Shown in pieces: positions 17,058-24,460 of a stretch of 64,000 bases of DNA (the first letter of the stretch is position 1; each line of letters starts with the position of its first letter). A program made the position numbers and the translations under genes. The stretch is from positions 124,001 to 188,000 of the forward strand of contig NZ_FQTX01000003.1 in the NCBI RefSeq assembly GCF_900129045.1, in the 5' to 3' direction. The notes beneath the pieces were generated by a model. That model ran no database searches. It worked only from the letters and a program-made list of their open reading frames with translations, and was not told the DNA's origin. Source of the DNA: Bifidobacterium merycicum DSM 6492. Lineage in GTDB: Bacteria; Actinomycetota; Actinomycetes; Actinomycetales; Bifidobacteriaceae.

Positions 17058-18098
17058 CTAACACATATCACCGGCATCACGCAACGCGCACAACGCGGAG
17101 ACGGTAGCCTTCAAGTCAAGGTGGTTATCCTCCGCAAGCTGCGACAGCACCTGATCGAGCATGGCGGCGTCAAAGCCTTGCACGCCATGCCAAGCGCCCA
17201 GCATCGCGCCGGTAATGGCGGCGATGGTATCGGTGTCGCCGCCTATGGAAGCCGCGAAACACAAGGCTCGCGTCGGATCGTCGAAAAAACGCGTGGCGAT
17301 GGCGAACGCCGCAGCCACCGATTCATTCGATTCCACGCTCGTACCGCAATCACGTTGGAGCGTCAGCGCGAATTCGTCGTCACCCACCTTGCGACCGTCT
17401 TGTTCGACCCAATCCATGAAGTGCCGCACACGTGCCAGCACCGAGGCTTTTGGCGACCAGTTGCCGCGCTGAGGGAGCGCCTGCACGAAGTTCACCGCCC
17501 GATGCAGGAAATCACGTTCACCCTCGATGGCGAAACTCACCGCGGAAGCCACCAATGTGGTCGATTCAATGCCCTGCACCGTGTTATGCGTCACCACACA
17601 GGAGCGCCAGGCGGCATCCGCGAGCGCTTCGCCCGGGCGGAACGCGATACCCACCGGGGTGGCGCGCATGGCCCCGCCATTGGTGGTGCCGAACCGGCCG
17701 GTTTTCTCCAAGCTGACGCCTTCGGTGAGTTTTCGCAACGCCGCTTTGGTGGACGGCCCCAGCAGATCAAGCGATCCCTTGGCCTTCATATCGGCTTCCC
17801 ACTGCAACAGATCACGAGCGTACCGGGCGTTGTCAAGGTGTCCGCCATCTTCGATAAGCCGCTGCGCGAGCACGAACGCCTGTTCCGTGTCGTCGGTGAC
17901 CGCGCCAGCCTTCATATTCGGCGCGATGGGCTGCTGCGGCACTGCGTTCACGAGCCGAGTGATCGAACCGCCGTAATACCGGCGTATGTCGGCCGCCGAC
18001 ATGCTCTGCGTAGGCATGCCCAGCGCGTCGCCCAACGCGAGTCCGGCCATGGCTCCGTAAGCACGATCCCTTACCTGCAGCGTTCCCGAACGTTCAGT
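17058..18098 (-). CDS. ADP-ribosylglycohydrolase-family protein
   Basis: The metal-site words are visible: GDALGMPTQ early, TDDTEQ near 67-72 and GGDTDT near 285-290, the paired acidic clusters of the DraG/ARH fold. The frame is open to a TTG at 18119, but GTG 18098 (MTERSGTLQV) has the best-placed purine-rich site (AGAAAGGGG), giving about 346 residues. It cleaves an N- or O-glycosidic bond of ADP-ribose or of a nucleoside-like compound (family knowledge). It is the first gene of the group followed by the PfkB kinase, NCS1 permease and cysteine hydrolase. Confidence 0.85.
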   Translation of the reverse strand, partial: TERSGTLQVRDRAYGAMAGLALGDALGMPTQSMSAADIRRYYGGSITRLVNAVPQQPIAPNMKAGAVTDDTEQAFVLAQRLIEDGGHLDNARYARDLLQWEADMKAKGSLDLLGPSTKAALRKLTEGVSLEKTGRFGTTNGGAMRATPVGIAFRPGEALADAAWRSCVVTHNTVQGIESTTLVASAVSFAIEGERDFLHRAVNFVQALPQRGNWSPKASVLARVRHFMDWVEQDGRKVGDDEFALTLQRDCGTSVESNESVAAAFAIATRFFDDPTRALCFAASIGGDTDTIAAITGAMLGAWHGVQGFDAAMLDQVLSQLAEDNHLDLKATVSALCALRDAGDMC

Positions 18099-18113
18099 CA
18101 CCACCAACCCCTT

Positions 18114-18168
18114 TCTCAAGACCCGGCCGTCGCATGAAATCCAACCGTCTCAAGACCCAGCCGTCGCA
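18114..18168. repeat. 21-base direct repeat, two copies
   Basis: TCTCAAGACCC-R-GCCGTCGCA occurs at 18114-18134 and 18148-18168, differing at one base, with a 34-base period. The first copy lies at the 5' edge of the ADP-ribosylglycohydrolase gene. Could be a local duplication or paired binding sites. Confidence 0.5.
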
Positions 18169-18192
18169 CAACCCAAAATATCAGGATTTGGG

Positions 18193-18230
18193 CAACAAAA
18201 AGGCTTACTGGGGGAATCCCAGTAAGCCTT
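18193..18230 (-). terminator. terminator after tRNA-Ser(UGA)
   Basis: A perfect 13-bp stem (AAGGCTTACTGGG and complement, 18200-18212 with 18218-18230) is followed in the minus sense by TTTTTG directly after the tRNA 3' end. Confidence 0.85.
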
Positions 18231-18231
18231 A

Positions 18232-18319
18232 TGGCGGGCAGAGCGAGATTCGAACTCGCGGAGGCTTGCACCTCAACGGTTTTCAAGACCGTCTCTTTAG
18301 ACCGCTCAGACATCTACCC
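18232..18319 (-). tRNA. tRNA-Ser (anticodon UGA)
   Basis: 88 bases including an encoded CCA. The acceptor stem pairs GGGTAGA with TCTGCCC. The anticodon stem-loop is ACGGT-CTTGAAA-ACCGT (anticodon TGA), followed by a long class II variable arm (GAGGTGCAAGCCTC) and the T arm GCGAG-TTCGAAT-CTCGC. It lies between the serS terminator and its own terminator, next to the gene for its charging enzyme. Confidence 0.97.
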
Positions 18320-18382
18320 GTGCACTTATCACACAAAACGTCAATATAGCACAACCCGACGAAACAAGCCGAAGCACGCGAA

Positions 18383-18410
18383 AAGGGACCTGCGTGAACG
18401 CGGGTCCCTT
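18383..18410 (-). terminator. serS terminator
   Basis: Stem AAGGGACCTGCG / CGCGGGTCCCTT (12 bp with one wobble) around TGAA, followed in the minus sense by TTTTCGCG, about 25 bases after the serS stop. Confidence 0.75.
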
Positions 18411-18436
18411 CGAAAACTAGGCAGAAACCGAAAGAA

Positions 18437-19723
18437 TCAGGCTTCCCACTTGGTCGGCTCGATGACTTCCTTGCCGCCCATGTACGCACGCATGGCCTTC
18501 GGAATCTCGATGGAGCCATCCTTCTGCTGGTGGTTCTCCATGATGGCGACCAGCCAGCGGGTGGTGGCCAGAGTGCCGTTCAGCGTGGCCACGGCGCGGG
18601 TGGAGCCATCCTCGGTGCGCTCGCGGATGTTGAGACGACGCGCCTGATATTCGGTGCAGTTGGAGGTGGAGGTGAGCTCGCGGTAGCGGCCCTGGGTCGG
18701 AACCCAGGCCTCGCAGTCGAACTTGCGGGCCGCGGAGGAACCCAGATCGCCGGCGGCGGTATCGATGATGCGGTACGGCACCTCGACCTTGCCGAGCATC
18801 TCCTGCTCCATGGCCAGCAGGTGCTCATGCTCCTTGTAGGAGTCCTCCTGCTTGGCGTAGACGAACATTTCGACCTTGTCGAACTGGTGCACGCGGATGA
18901 TACCGGAGGTGTCCTTGCCTGCGGCGCCGGCCTCACGGCGGTAGCAGGAGCTCCAGCCGCAGTAGCGCAGCGGGCCGTTCTCCAGGTTCAGGATCTCGTT
19001 CTCGTGCATGCCGGCGAGCGCCACTTCGGAGGTGCCGACCAAGTACTGCTCGTCAGGTTCGCGCAGACGGTAGATCTCGTCCGCATGGGAGTTCAGGAAG
19101 CCGGTGCCGCGCATCACTTCGGGGCGCACCAGCGTCGGGGTGATGGCGAGGGTGAAGCCGTGCTCCTCGGCCTGATCGACGGCCATGGTGAGCATGGCGA
19201 TCTGCATGCGGGCGACCGCGCCGCGCAGGAAGTAGAATCTGGAGCCGCCGACCTTCACGCCGCGTTCCATATCGATGCCGGCCACGCCACGGCCCAGGGT
19301 GAGGTGGTCCTTCGGCTCGAAGCCTTCGGCCGCGAAGTCGCGGATGTCGCCGACCTTCTTGACGACGACGTAATCGTCCTCGCCGCCTTCCGGAGCTTCC
19401 GGCTCGACCACGTTGGACAGCTTCCACATGGCGGTGGTGTATTCGCCGGTGGCGGCATCGGCGGCGGCCTTGTATTCGGAGACCTTCTTGGAGAGTTCCT
19501 TGGTCTCGGCGATGAGCTTGGCCTTGTCGTCGCCGGACGCTGCGGCGACCTTCTTACCGATTTCCTTCTGCTGGGCGCGGGCGGCTTCAAAATCCTTCAG
19601 CGCCGCACGACGCGCCTCGTCGGAGGACAGCACCTCGTCGACGAGCTCGACGGACTCCCCGCGCTTGCGCTGGGATTCCTTGACGATATCAGCGTGTTCT
19701 CGAATGAATTGAATATCAAGCAT
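18437..19723 (-). CDS. serS: seryl-tRNA synthetase
   Basis: 428 residues, the normal bacterial length. The N-terminal two-helix coiled-coil arm (about 1-110, MLDIQFIREHADIVKESQRK) grips the tRNA long arm. The class II catalytic core follows, with motif 2 words (YRREAGAAGKDTSGIIRVHQ), the serine-binding TSEVAL region and motif 3 (NGTLATTRWLVAIMEN). It charges tRNA-Ser, two genes of which lie in this window, one directly downstream. Own terminator at 18383-18410. Confidence 0.98.
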   Translation of the reverse strand: MLDIQFIREHADIVKESQRKRGESVELVDEVLSSDEARRAALKDFEAARAQQKEIGKKVAAASGDDKAKLIAETKELSKKVSEYKAAADAATGEYTTAMWKLSNVVEPEAPEGGEDDYVVVKKVGDIRDFAAEGFEPKDHLTLGRGVAGIDMERGVKVGGSRFYFLRGAVARMQIAMLTMAVDQAEEHGFTLAITPTLVRPEVMRGTGFLNSHADEIYRLREPDEQYLVGTSEVALAGMHENEILNLENGPLRYCGWSSCYRREAGAAGKDTSGIIRVHQFDKVEMFVYAKQEDSYKEHEHLLAMEQEMLGKVEVPYRIIDTAAGDLGSSAARKFDCEAWVPTQGRYRELTSTSNCTEYQARRLNIRERTEDGSTRAVATLNGTLATTRWLVAIMENHQQKDGSIEIPKAMRAYMGGKEVIEPTKWEA

Positions 19724-19835
19724 GGCCTTAAGCCTAGTGCCGTGTAGCGACGCACCGGATATGTTCGTGCAGGATTAGGGCGGATTCTTTCAAAAGGCAC
19801 GCCCGTCTGTCCTGTTCTTCGCAAAAATAGGGGGC

Positions 19836-20945
19836 ATGTCGAAAACTGCACTCATCACCATCACGGTCATCGTCGCCGTCATCGCCGCGATCTCAGCGAT
19901 CGTGCTGTTCGTGCGTTCCCGCAAACGCCGCAAACTGGCCAACGTGCTTGACCGTCGCGACAATGATTCCGTGCATTACGCGTTCATCATCAACCCTTCG
20001 AAGCCGCAGGCCGCCGAACATAGACGTTTCATCGCCTCGTACTGCGCGAATCACGGGTTCAATGACATCGAGTTCATCGAAACGCAGCTCGACAAGGACG
20101 GCAGGGTCTGCGCGCAGGAGGCGTTGGCCCATGGGGCGGATGTGGTGGTCGCCGTGGGTGGCGATGGCACGGTGCGCACCGTCGCCAGCGCCGTGGCCGG
20201 CACCGGTCACGCCTTGGGCATCATTCCCATCGGCACCGGCAACCTGTTCGCCCGCAATATGGGCATTCCCGTGGGGGATATCGAGGCCGCGCTCACCGTG
20301 GCGACATCGCATGGCTCGCGCAACGTGGATATGGGCCGTATGGCGATTCTCGACAATGAGAACGAGGATCACGGCCATGCGTTCCTTATCATCGCGGGCA
20401 TCGGTTTCGACGCCGCGATGATCGACGACACCGATCCGGAATTGAAGAAGAACATCAGCTGGCTGGCGTATTTCGTCGGCGGCGTGAAGAACCTTTTCGC
20501 CCCCAAATACCATGGCACCGTCACCATCACCAGCGCGGACGGCAGCACGCATTCGCGCAGCGGCCTCACCTTCCGCACGTTCATGGCGGGTAATTGCGGT
20601 GAGATCCCGATGTTCTCGCTTATGCCCAGCGCATCGGTCGACGATGGCATCCTCGATTTCGAGATCATCGATACGACCGGCGGCATAATCGGCTGGACGA
20701 ATCTGTTCGGCGACATCGTCTACCAGACCGTCACCCGCAAGCCCGAGCAGAACCCCATCTCCATCAATTCGAAGGTGGACCAGATTCAGGGTATCAGCGC
20801 GGAACTCACGTTGGAGAAGCCCGCTTTGGCCGAAGTGGACGGCGATATCCTCGGCGAATCGCAGCATATCCGCATCAGTGTGGAGAGGCATGCGCTGATT
20901 GTGCGCGTACCGGAGGTTCCCGGAACCGCGGGCATGACCGCCTGA
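19836..20945 (+). CDS. diacylglycerol kinase-family lipid kinase
   Basis: 369 residues. An N-terminal membrane anchor (about 5-27) is followed by a basic stretch and a DAGK catalytic domain: YAFIINPSKP near 49-58, the nucleotide loop VVAVGGDGTVRTVA near 104-117 and PIGTGNLFARN near 131-141. It phosphorylates diacylglycerol or a related lipid at the membrane (family knowledge). It is divergent from serS with 112 bases between, and stands alone. The start has a G-rich stretch immediately before ATG. Confidence 0.9.
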   Translation: MSKTALITITVIVAVIAAISAIVLFVRSRKRRKLANVLDRRDNDSVHYAFIINPSKPQAAEHRRFIASYCANHGFNDIEFIETQLDKDGRVCAQEALAHGADVVVAVGGDGTVRTVASAVAGTGHALGIIPIGTGNLFARNMGIPVGDIEAALTVATSHGSRNVDMGRMAILDNENEDHGHAFLIIAGIGFDAAMIDDTDPELKKNISWLAYFVGGVKNLFAPKYHGTVTITSADGSTHSRSGLTFRTFMAGNCGEIPMFSLMPSASVDDGILDFEIIDTTGGIIGWTNLFGDIVYQTVTRKPEQNPISINSKVDQIQGISAELTLEKPALAEVDGDILGESQHIRISVERHALIVRVPEVPGTAGMTA

Positions 20946-20969
20946 CCGTTTCGGCAAGATCATATTCGG

Positions 20970-21004
20970 CGGGGCGTCATAGTGGCGTCCCGTTCCGCTT
21001 TTTC
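20970..21004 (+). terminator. possible terminator after the lipid kinase gene
   Basis: A GGGGCG/CGTCCC pairing with one wobble, then CCGCTTTTT, lies 25 bases after the stop. The stem is short and imperfect. Confidence 0.35.
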
Positions 21005-21101
21005 GCATGCCTTCATGACAGGAAAGGCACACCACCCGCAACCATAACCTGCACTACTGCGGCACTACCACGGCACTACCTCACCGCCGGCGACCATCCG
21101 C

Positions 21102-21999
21102 TCACCGGACGTTCGTTCCACCCGCTTCGGCTCGGTTCGCGTCTGATTTCTTGTGTTCCTCATCCATCACATCCGTGGTGACACGGGAGATGTGCAGGGC
21201 GAGATAGGCGATTTCGTCCTCGGTCAGATGCGCGTCCAGACGCAGGGCCGCCACGGCGGCGATCTTGTCGGCGCAACGCATGGCATCGGAATAGGTCTGC
21301 TTGATCGAATCGATGATCGGCTGCGGTTCACGGTCGAGCTGCTTGTTCTGGCTGATGCGGACGAACAGATACCGCAGATGGGTGATGAACCTGCCGACGT
21401 TGATGCTGTGCTGGTCGAGTTTCACGCCGTAGGACTGTTCGATCACGGCAAGCATCTGTTGGATGACGCCCGTGATCTTATACGTGCGTGACAGGTCTCC
21501 CGTGGTGAATCCTGCATTGACCAGATGCATCGCGAAGGCGACCACCTCCCCCCTCGGGAAGGATGCCCCCGAGATACGAGTTGAGCACGTCCACAAGCTT
21601 CTTCGCCTGATCGTATTCGCGCGCATACAATGATTGGACTTCTGCCTGCAAGGGGTATTCGACGCTGATGCCCTTGTTGATGCGCCTGATGGCGCCGGTC
21701 AGGTGGTCGGCCAAGGCCATGACGAGAGCGGGACGACGCTCGACTTGAGCGGCCATACCGATTTTCGTCATGGCCTCGGTAATCAGCCTGATGATCTCGG
21801 GCGGAATGCCCGCGAGCAATTCCGCCATATGATCGGGGTCACGCCCGTCGGAGGGAACGAAACGCTTGACGACTTTCCTTTCGTCGATGCGCTGGCCGGG
21901 CTTGGCTTGGAATCCCAATCCGCGCCCGGTCAGTATCACTTCGCTATTCCCATCCTTCGCCAGGACGACATTGTTGTTGAATACGCGAAGTACTTCCAC
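21102..21999 (-). pseudogene. BglG/LicT-type antiterminator gene with a frameshift
   Basis: Frame one, from 21999, gives the CAT RNA-binding domain (MEVLRVFNNNVVLAKDGNSE) and the first part of PRD1 up to LNSYLG. The continuation (ASFPRGEVVAFAMHLVNAGF, then PRD2 to 21102) is in another frame. Joining the frames at the C run 21566-21570 (five C's on the plus strand; four would restore the frame) gives a normal protein of about 298 residues with CAT, PRD1 and PRD2. PRD histidines are visible (AMHLVNA, RFITHLRYLF, ALHISRV). It lies 41 bases downstream of the PTS gene whose leader carries a matching RAT/terminator. The lesion is a one-base insertion in a homopolymer: a real mutation, phase variation or sequencing error. 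Confidence 0.85.
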
Positions 22000-22040
22000 C
22001 GTTTCGTTCCTTCCCCAGACGTCGACGTCTTGAGACGTCG

Positions 22041-24131
22041 TCAGTGCTGGATATCGATTACCGCATCACCGGCCTTCACATCGATATCCGTCTTCGGCGT
22101 GACCGAGGCAAGGGCCATGGTGTTGGTCACCGTCATCAGCGTCGTGGTGCTGTACCCGGCCTGCTTGACCTTATCGAAGTCGACAGTCACCAGAGTATCA
22201 CCAGCGTTCACTCGCTGATCGGTCTTTACGGCGACGGCGAAGCCTTCGCCGTTCATCTTCACGGTGTCGATGCCGACATGCACGAGCACTTCCACGCCGT
22301 CATCGGTCTTGATGCCGAAGGCATGGCCGGTTTCGGCGACGGTGGACAGCACACCGGAGACCGGGGCGACCACGGTGGAGTCGGACGGCTGGATGGCGAC
22401 GCCCTCACCCAGTGCGCGGGAGGCGAACACCGGGTCGCCGGACTCGTCGAGGGAGATGACGTGGCCGGACAGCGGGGAGGCGACGGTGGTGGTCGCCACT
22501 GCGGTGGCGGTGGCGGTCGCGGCGGGAGCAGCGGCAACGGCGGGAGCGTTGCCGTTGGAGACCTTCTTGGCTTCCTGCTCGGCGATGTAGTCGGCGGCAC
22601 GCTGCTTGGCTTCGGCCTTCTGCTCCGGGGTGCGGTAGTCGAAGGTCGCGACCATGAGGAAGGACACGATGAACGCAGCCGCAATGGACACGCCGTAGAC
22701 CCACATCTGGTTGAAGACCGGGATGGTGAGCAGCGAGGTGAAGGCGAAGGCCGTGGTGGTCACGCCGTGCACGACGGCGCCGGATGCGACGGTGGACGGG
22801 AAGAGCCAGCCGAGGATGGCGATGGTGACACCACCGACGGCGCAGCCGACCAGCATGCGCTTGTAGACCATCTTGTAACGCAGGTGGATGCCGTACAGGG
22901 ACGGTTCGGAAACACCACCGAGCAGGCCTGCGGCGAGGGCGCCGAGGGAGGTCTGGCGCATGACCGGGTCCTTATCGCGCACGGCGAGGAACAGCACACC
23001 AGCGGTGGCGCCGAAGCAGGCGAAGTTCCAAGTACCCATCGGGCCCTGGATGAAGTCGTAGCCCAGCGTCTGGATGTTCATGAGCATAAGGGCGTTGAGC
23101 GGCCAGTGCAGACCCAGCGGCACTAGGAACGGGTACAGCAGCGGGATGACGATGGCGAAGATGAAGGGCGCATGTGCGTTCATCCAGGCGAGGCCGACAC
23201 CAATCTCGTTGCCAGCCCACACACCCAGCGGGCCGATGAGGAAGGCGGTCAGCGCACCGACGATGATCAGCGAGAAGAACGGCACGAAGACAAGCTGGAC
23301 GCTTTCGGGGATGATCTTCTTCAGCCCGTGGTAGACGAGGGCCAGCACGGCGGCCATCAGCAACGGTACGAACACGTTGCCGGAGTAATCGCTCAGCAGC
23401 ATCGGCAGACCGAAGATCTTGGCGGTGCAAGAGGTGGTGCCCAGAGCCTCATTGGTGGTGCAGACGGTGTCGGTGAAGGTCTTGGTGTCTATCAGGCTGG
23501 TGAACTGCGGAGTCATGAGCATGGCCATGATCGCGCCGCCCAGCCACGGGTCGACCTTCAGCTTCTTGGATGCGTTGTACGCGATCATGATCGGCAGGAA
23601 GTAGAACACGCCCTTCCAGATGGCCTTCACGAACACCCAGCCGGCGGAGGCCTCGTCGTTCGGGATCACGTTCAGCGAGATCAGCAGGTTGACCAGCGCG
23701 ATGATGATGGATGCGCCGAGCAGCACGCCCAGGATCGGGCGGAACGAATCGGACAGATACTCGAAGAACGCATCGAGCCAGGCGAACTTGCCGCGCGCCT
23801 TGGCGCGTTCCGCGGCCTTGACCTCGGCATCGGTCATCTGGCCACCGGACTTGCCGCCCTTGCCCGCGGCAGCACCGGCGTTGGCCATCTCCGGCAGATG
23901 CATGATGTCCTCGTAGACGTTGGCGACGCCGCCGCCGATAACGACCTGGTAACGGTTGTCGCCCTGCGGCACGGTGCCAAGCACACCCTTGGCACCGTCC
24001 AGACGAGCCTGATCGACCTTGCCCGCATCCACCAGCTCGAAGCGTAGACGCGTGGCGCAATGGGTGAGGCTGCGAACGTTCTCAGCACCACCAATCGCAG
24101 AAATGATCTGCGACGCGGTTGACTCAGCCAT
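22041..24131 (-). CDS. PTS EIIBCA permease (glucose/beta-glucoside family)
   Basis: Start at ATG 24131 (MAESTASQII), preceded by AAGGAAGGAAGGG; the longer frame to 24233 would run through the leader terminator. The 697-residue protein has EIIB (1-85, phosphocysteine Cys25 in LTHCATRLRFEL), EIIC (about 110-480, ten hydrophobic segments), an Ala/Thr-rich linker and EIIA (about 535-690, phosphohistidine His618 in VLVHVGIDTV). It imports and phosphorylates a sugar at the membrane. The B-C-A order is that of beta-glucoside/sucrose PTS proteins, but a similar bifidobacterial protein has been reported as a glucose PTS, so glucose is likely. Controlled by the RAT/terminator leader upstream. Confidence 0.93.
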   Translation of the reverse strand: MAESTASQIISAIGGAENVRSLTHCATRLRFELVDAGKVDQARLDGAKGVLGTVPQGDNRYQVVIGGGVANVYEDIMHLPEMANAGAAAGKGGKSGGQMTDAEVKAAERAKARGKFAWLDAFFEYLSDSFRPILGVLLGASIIIALVNLLISLNVIPNDEASAGWVFVKAIWKGVFYFLPIMIAYNASKKLKVDPWLGGAIMAMLMTPQFTSLIDTKTFTDTVCTTNEALGTTSCTAKIFGLPMLLSDYSGNVFVPLLMAAVLALVYHGLKKIIPESVQLVFVPFFSLIIVGALTAFLIGPLGVWAGNEIGVGLAWMNAHAPFIFAIVIPLLYPFLVPLGLHWPLNALMLMNIQTLGYDFIQGPMGTWNFACFGATAGVLFLAVRDKDPVMRQTSLGALAAGLLGGVSEPSLYGIHLRYKMVYKRMLVGCAVGGVTIAILGWLFPSTVASGAVVHGVTTTAFAFTSLLTIPVFNQMWVYGVSIAAAFIVSFLMVATFDYRTPEQKAEAKQRAADYIAEQEAKKVSNGNAPAVAAAPAATATATAVATTTVASPLSGHVISLDESGDPVFASRALGEGVAIQPSDSTVVAPVSGVLSTVAETGHAFGIKTDDGVEVLVHVGIDTVKMNGEGFAVAVKTDQRVNAGDTLVTVDFDKVKQAGYSTTTLMTVTNTMALASVTPKTDIDVKAGDAVIDIQH

Positions 24132-24194
24132 TTTCCCTTCCTTCCTTGTTTCATTTCCATTCTTCGCCCCGCAGGCCGTCCGCACCAAACAAAA

Positions 24195-24238
24195 AAGACC
24201 TGAGACCCGGCATTTGAATATGCCAAGTCTCAAGTCTT
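24195..24238 (-). terminator. leader terminator of the PTS operon
   Basis: A 19-bp stem (24195-24213 with 24220-24238, a few G-U pairs) with a 6-base loop is followed in the minus sense by TTTTTTG. It lies before the PTS start and after the promoter, so it stops transcription unless an antiterminator acts. Confidence 0.88.
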
Positions 24239-24262
24239 GCGTCTGTTATGGACTAGCAACCC
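24228..24262 (-). promoter_or_regulatory. ribonucleic antiterminator (RAT) element
   Basis: The RNA would read GGGTTGCTAGTCC, then about ten bases, then GACGCAAGACTTGAGA. This resembles the LicT/SacY-type RAT (GGATTGTTACT...GCAGGCAAGACC). Its 3' part overlaps the 5' arm of the terminator stem at 24228-24238, so the two structures exclude each other, as expected for BglG-type control. Confidence 0.75.
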
Positions 24263-24284
24263 TGCGAGTAGTCGAATGGAATAC

Positions 24285-24313
24285 AGTTTACACTACGTTT
24301 ACATGATTGGCAA
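24285..24313 (-). promoter_or_regulatory. promoter of the PTS operon
   Basis: In the minus sense TTGCCA (24313-24308) and TAAACT (24290-24285) are separated by 17 bases, about 25 bases before the RAT. GTAAAC is repeated between and after the boxes and could be an operator. The rest of the gap up to the pgm start at 24461 shows no gene. Confidence 0.6.
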
Positions 24314-24460
24314 AATTCTTTGTTGTTAACGTAAAGGTTTGCCGTCGCTCCGCTGTTATGATTTCCGACACGCCGCACGGTGAGTTCGTGCCAACGTTTT
24401 CACCGAACAAAATATGACATTACCGCACATTAGCCCATGCCCCGTGGCACAATAAGTCTC

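Noticed and set aside
17021..17080. Longer PfkB protein starting at 17080
   Set aside because: It would overlap the upstream coding end; ATG 17020 has GGAAGG and starts the conserved fold.
18231..18647. Short open frames across tRNA-Ser(UGA)
   Set aside because: They read through the tRNA and the serS terminator on the opposite strand.
24132..24233. Longer PTS protein starting at 24233
   Set aside because: It would begin within the leader terminator; ATG 24131 has the ribosome site and matches EIIB starts.
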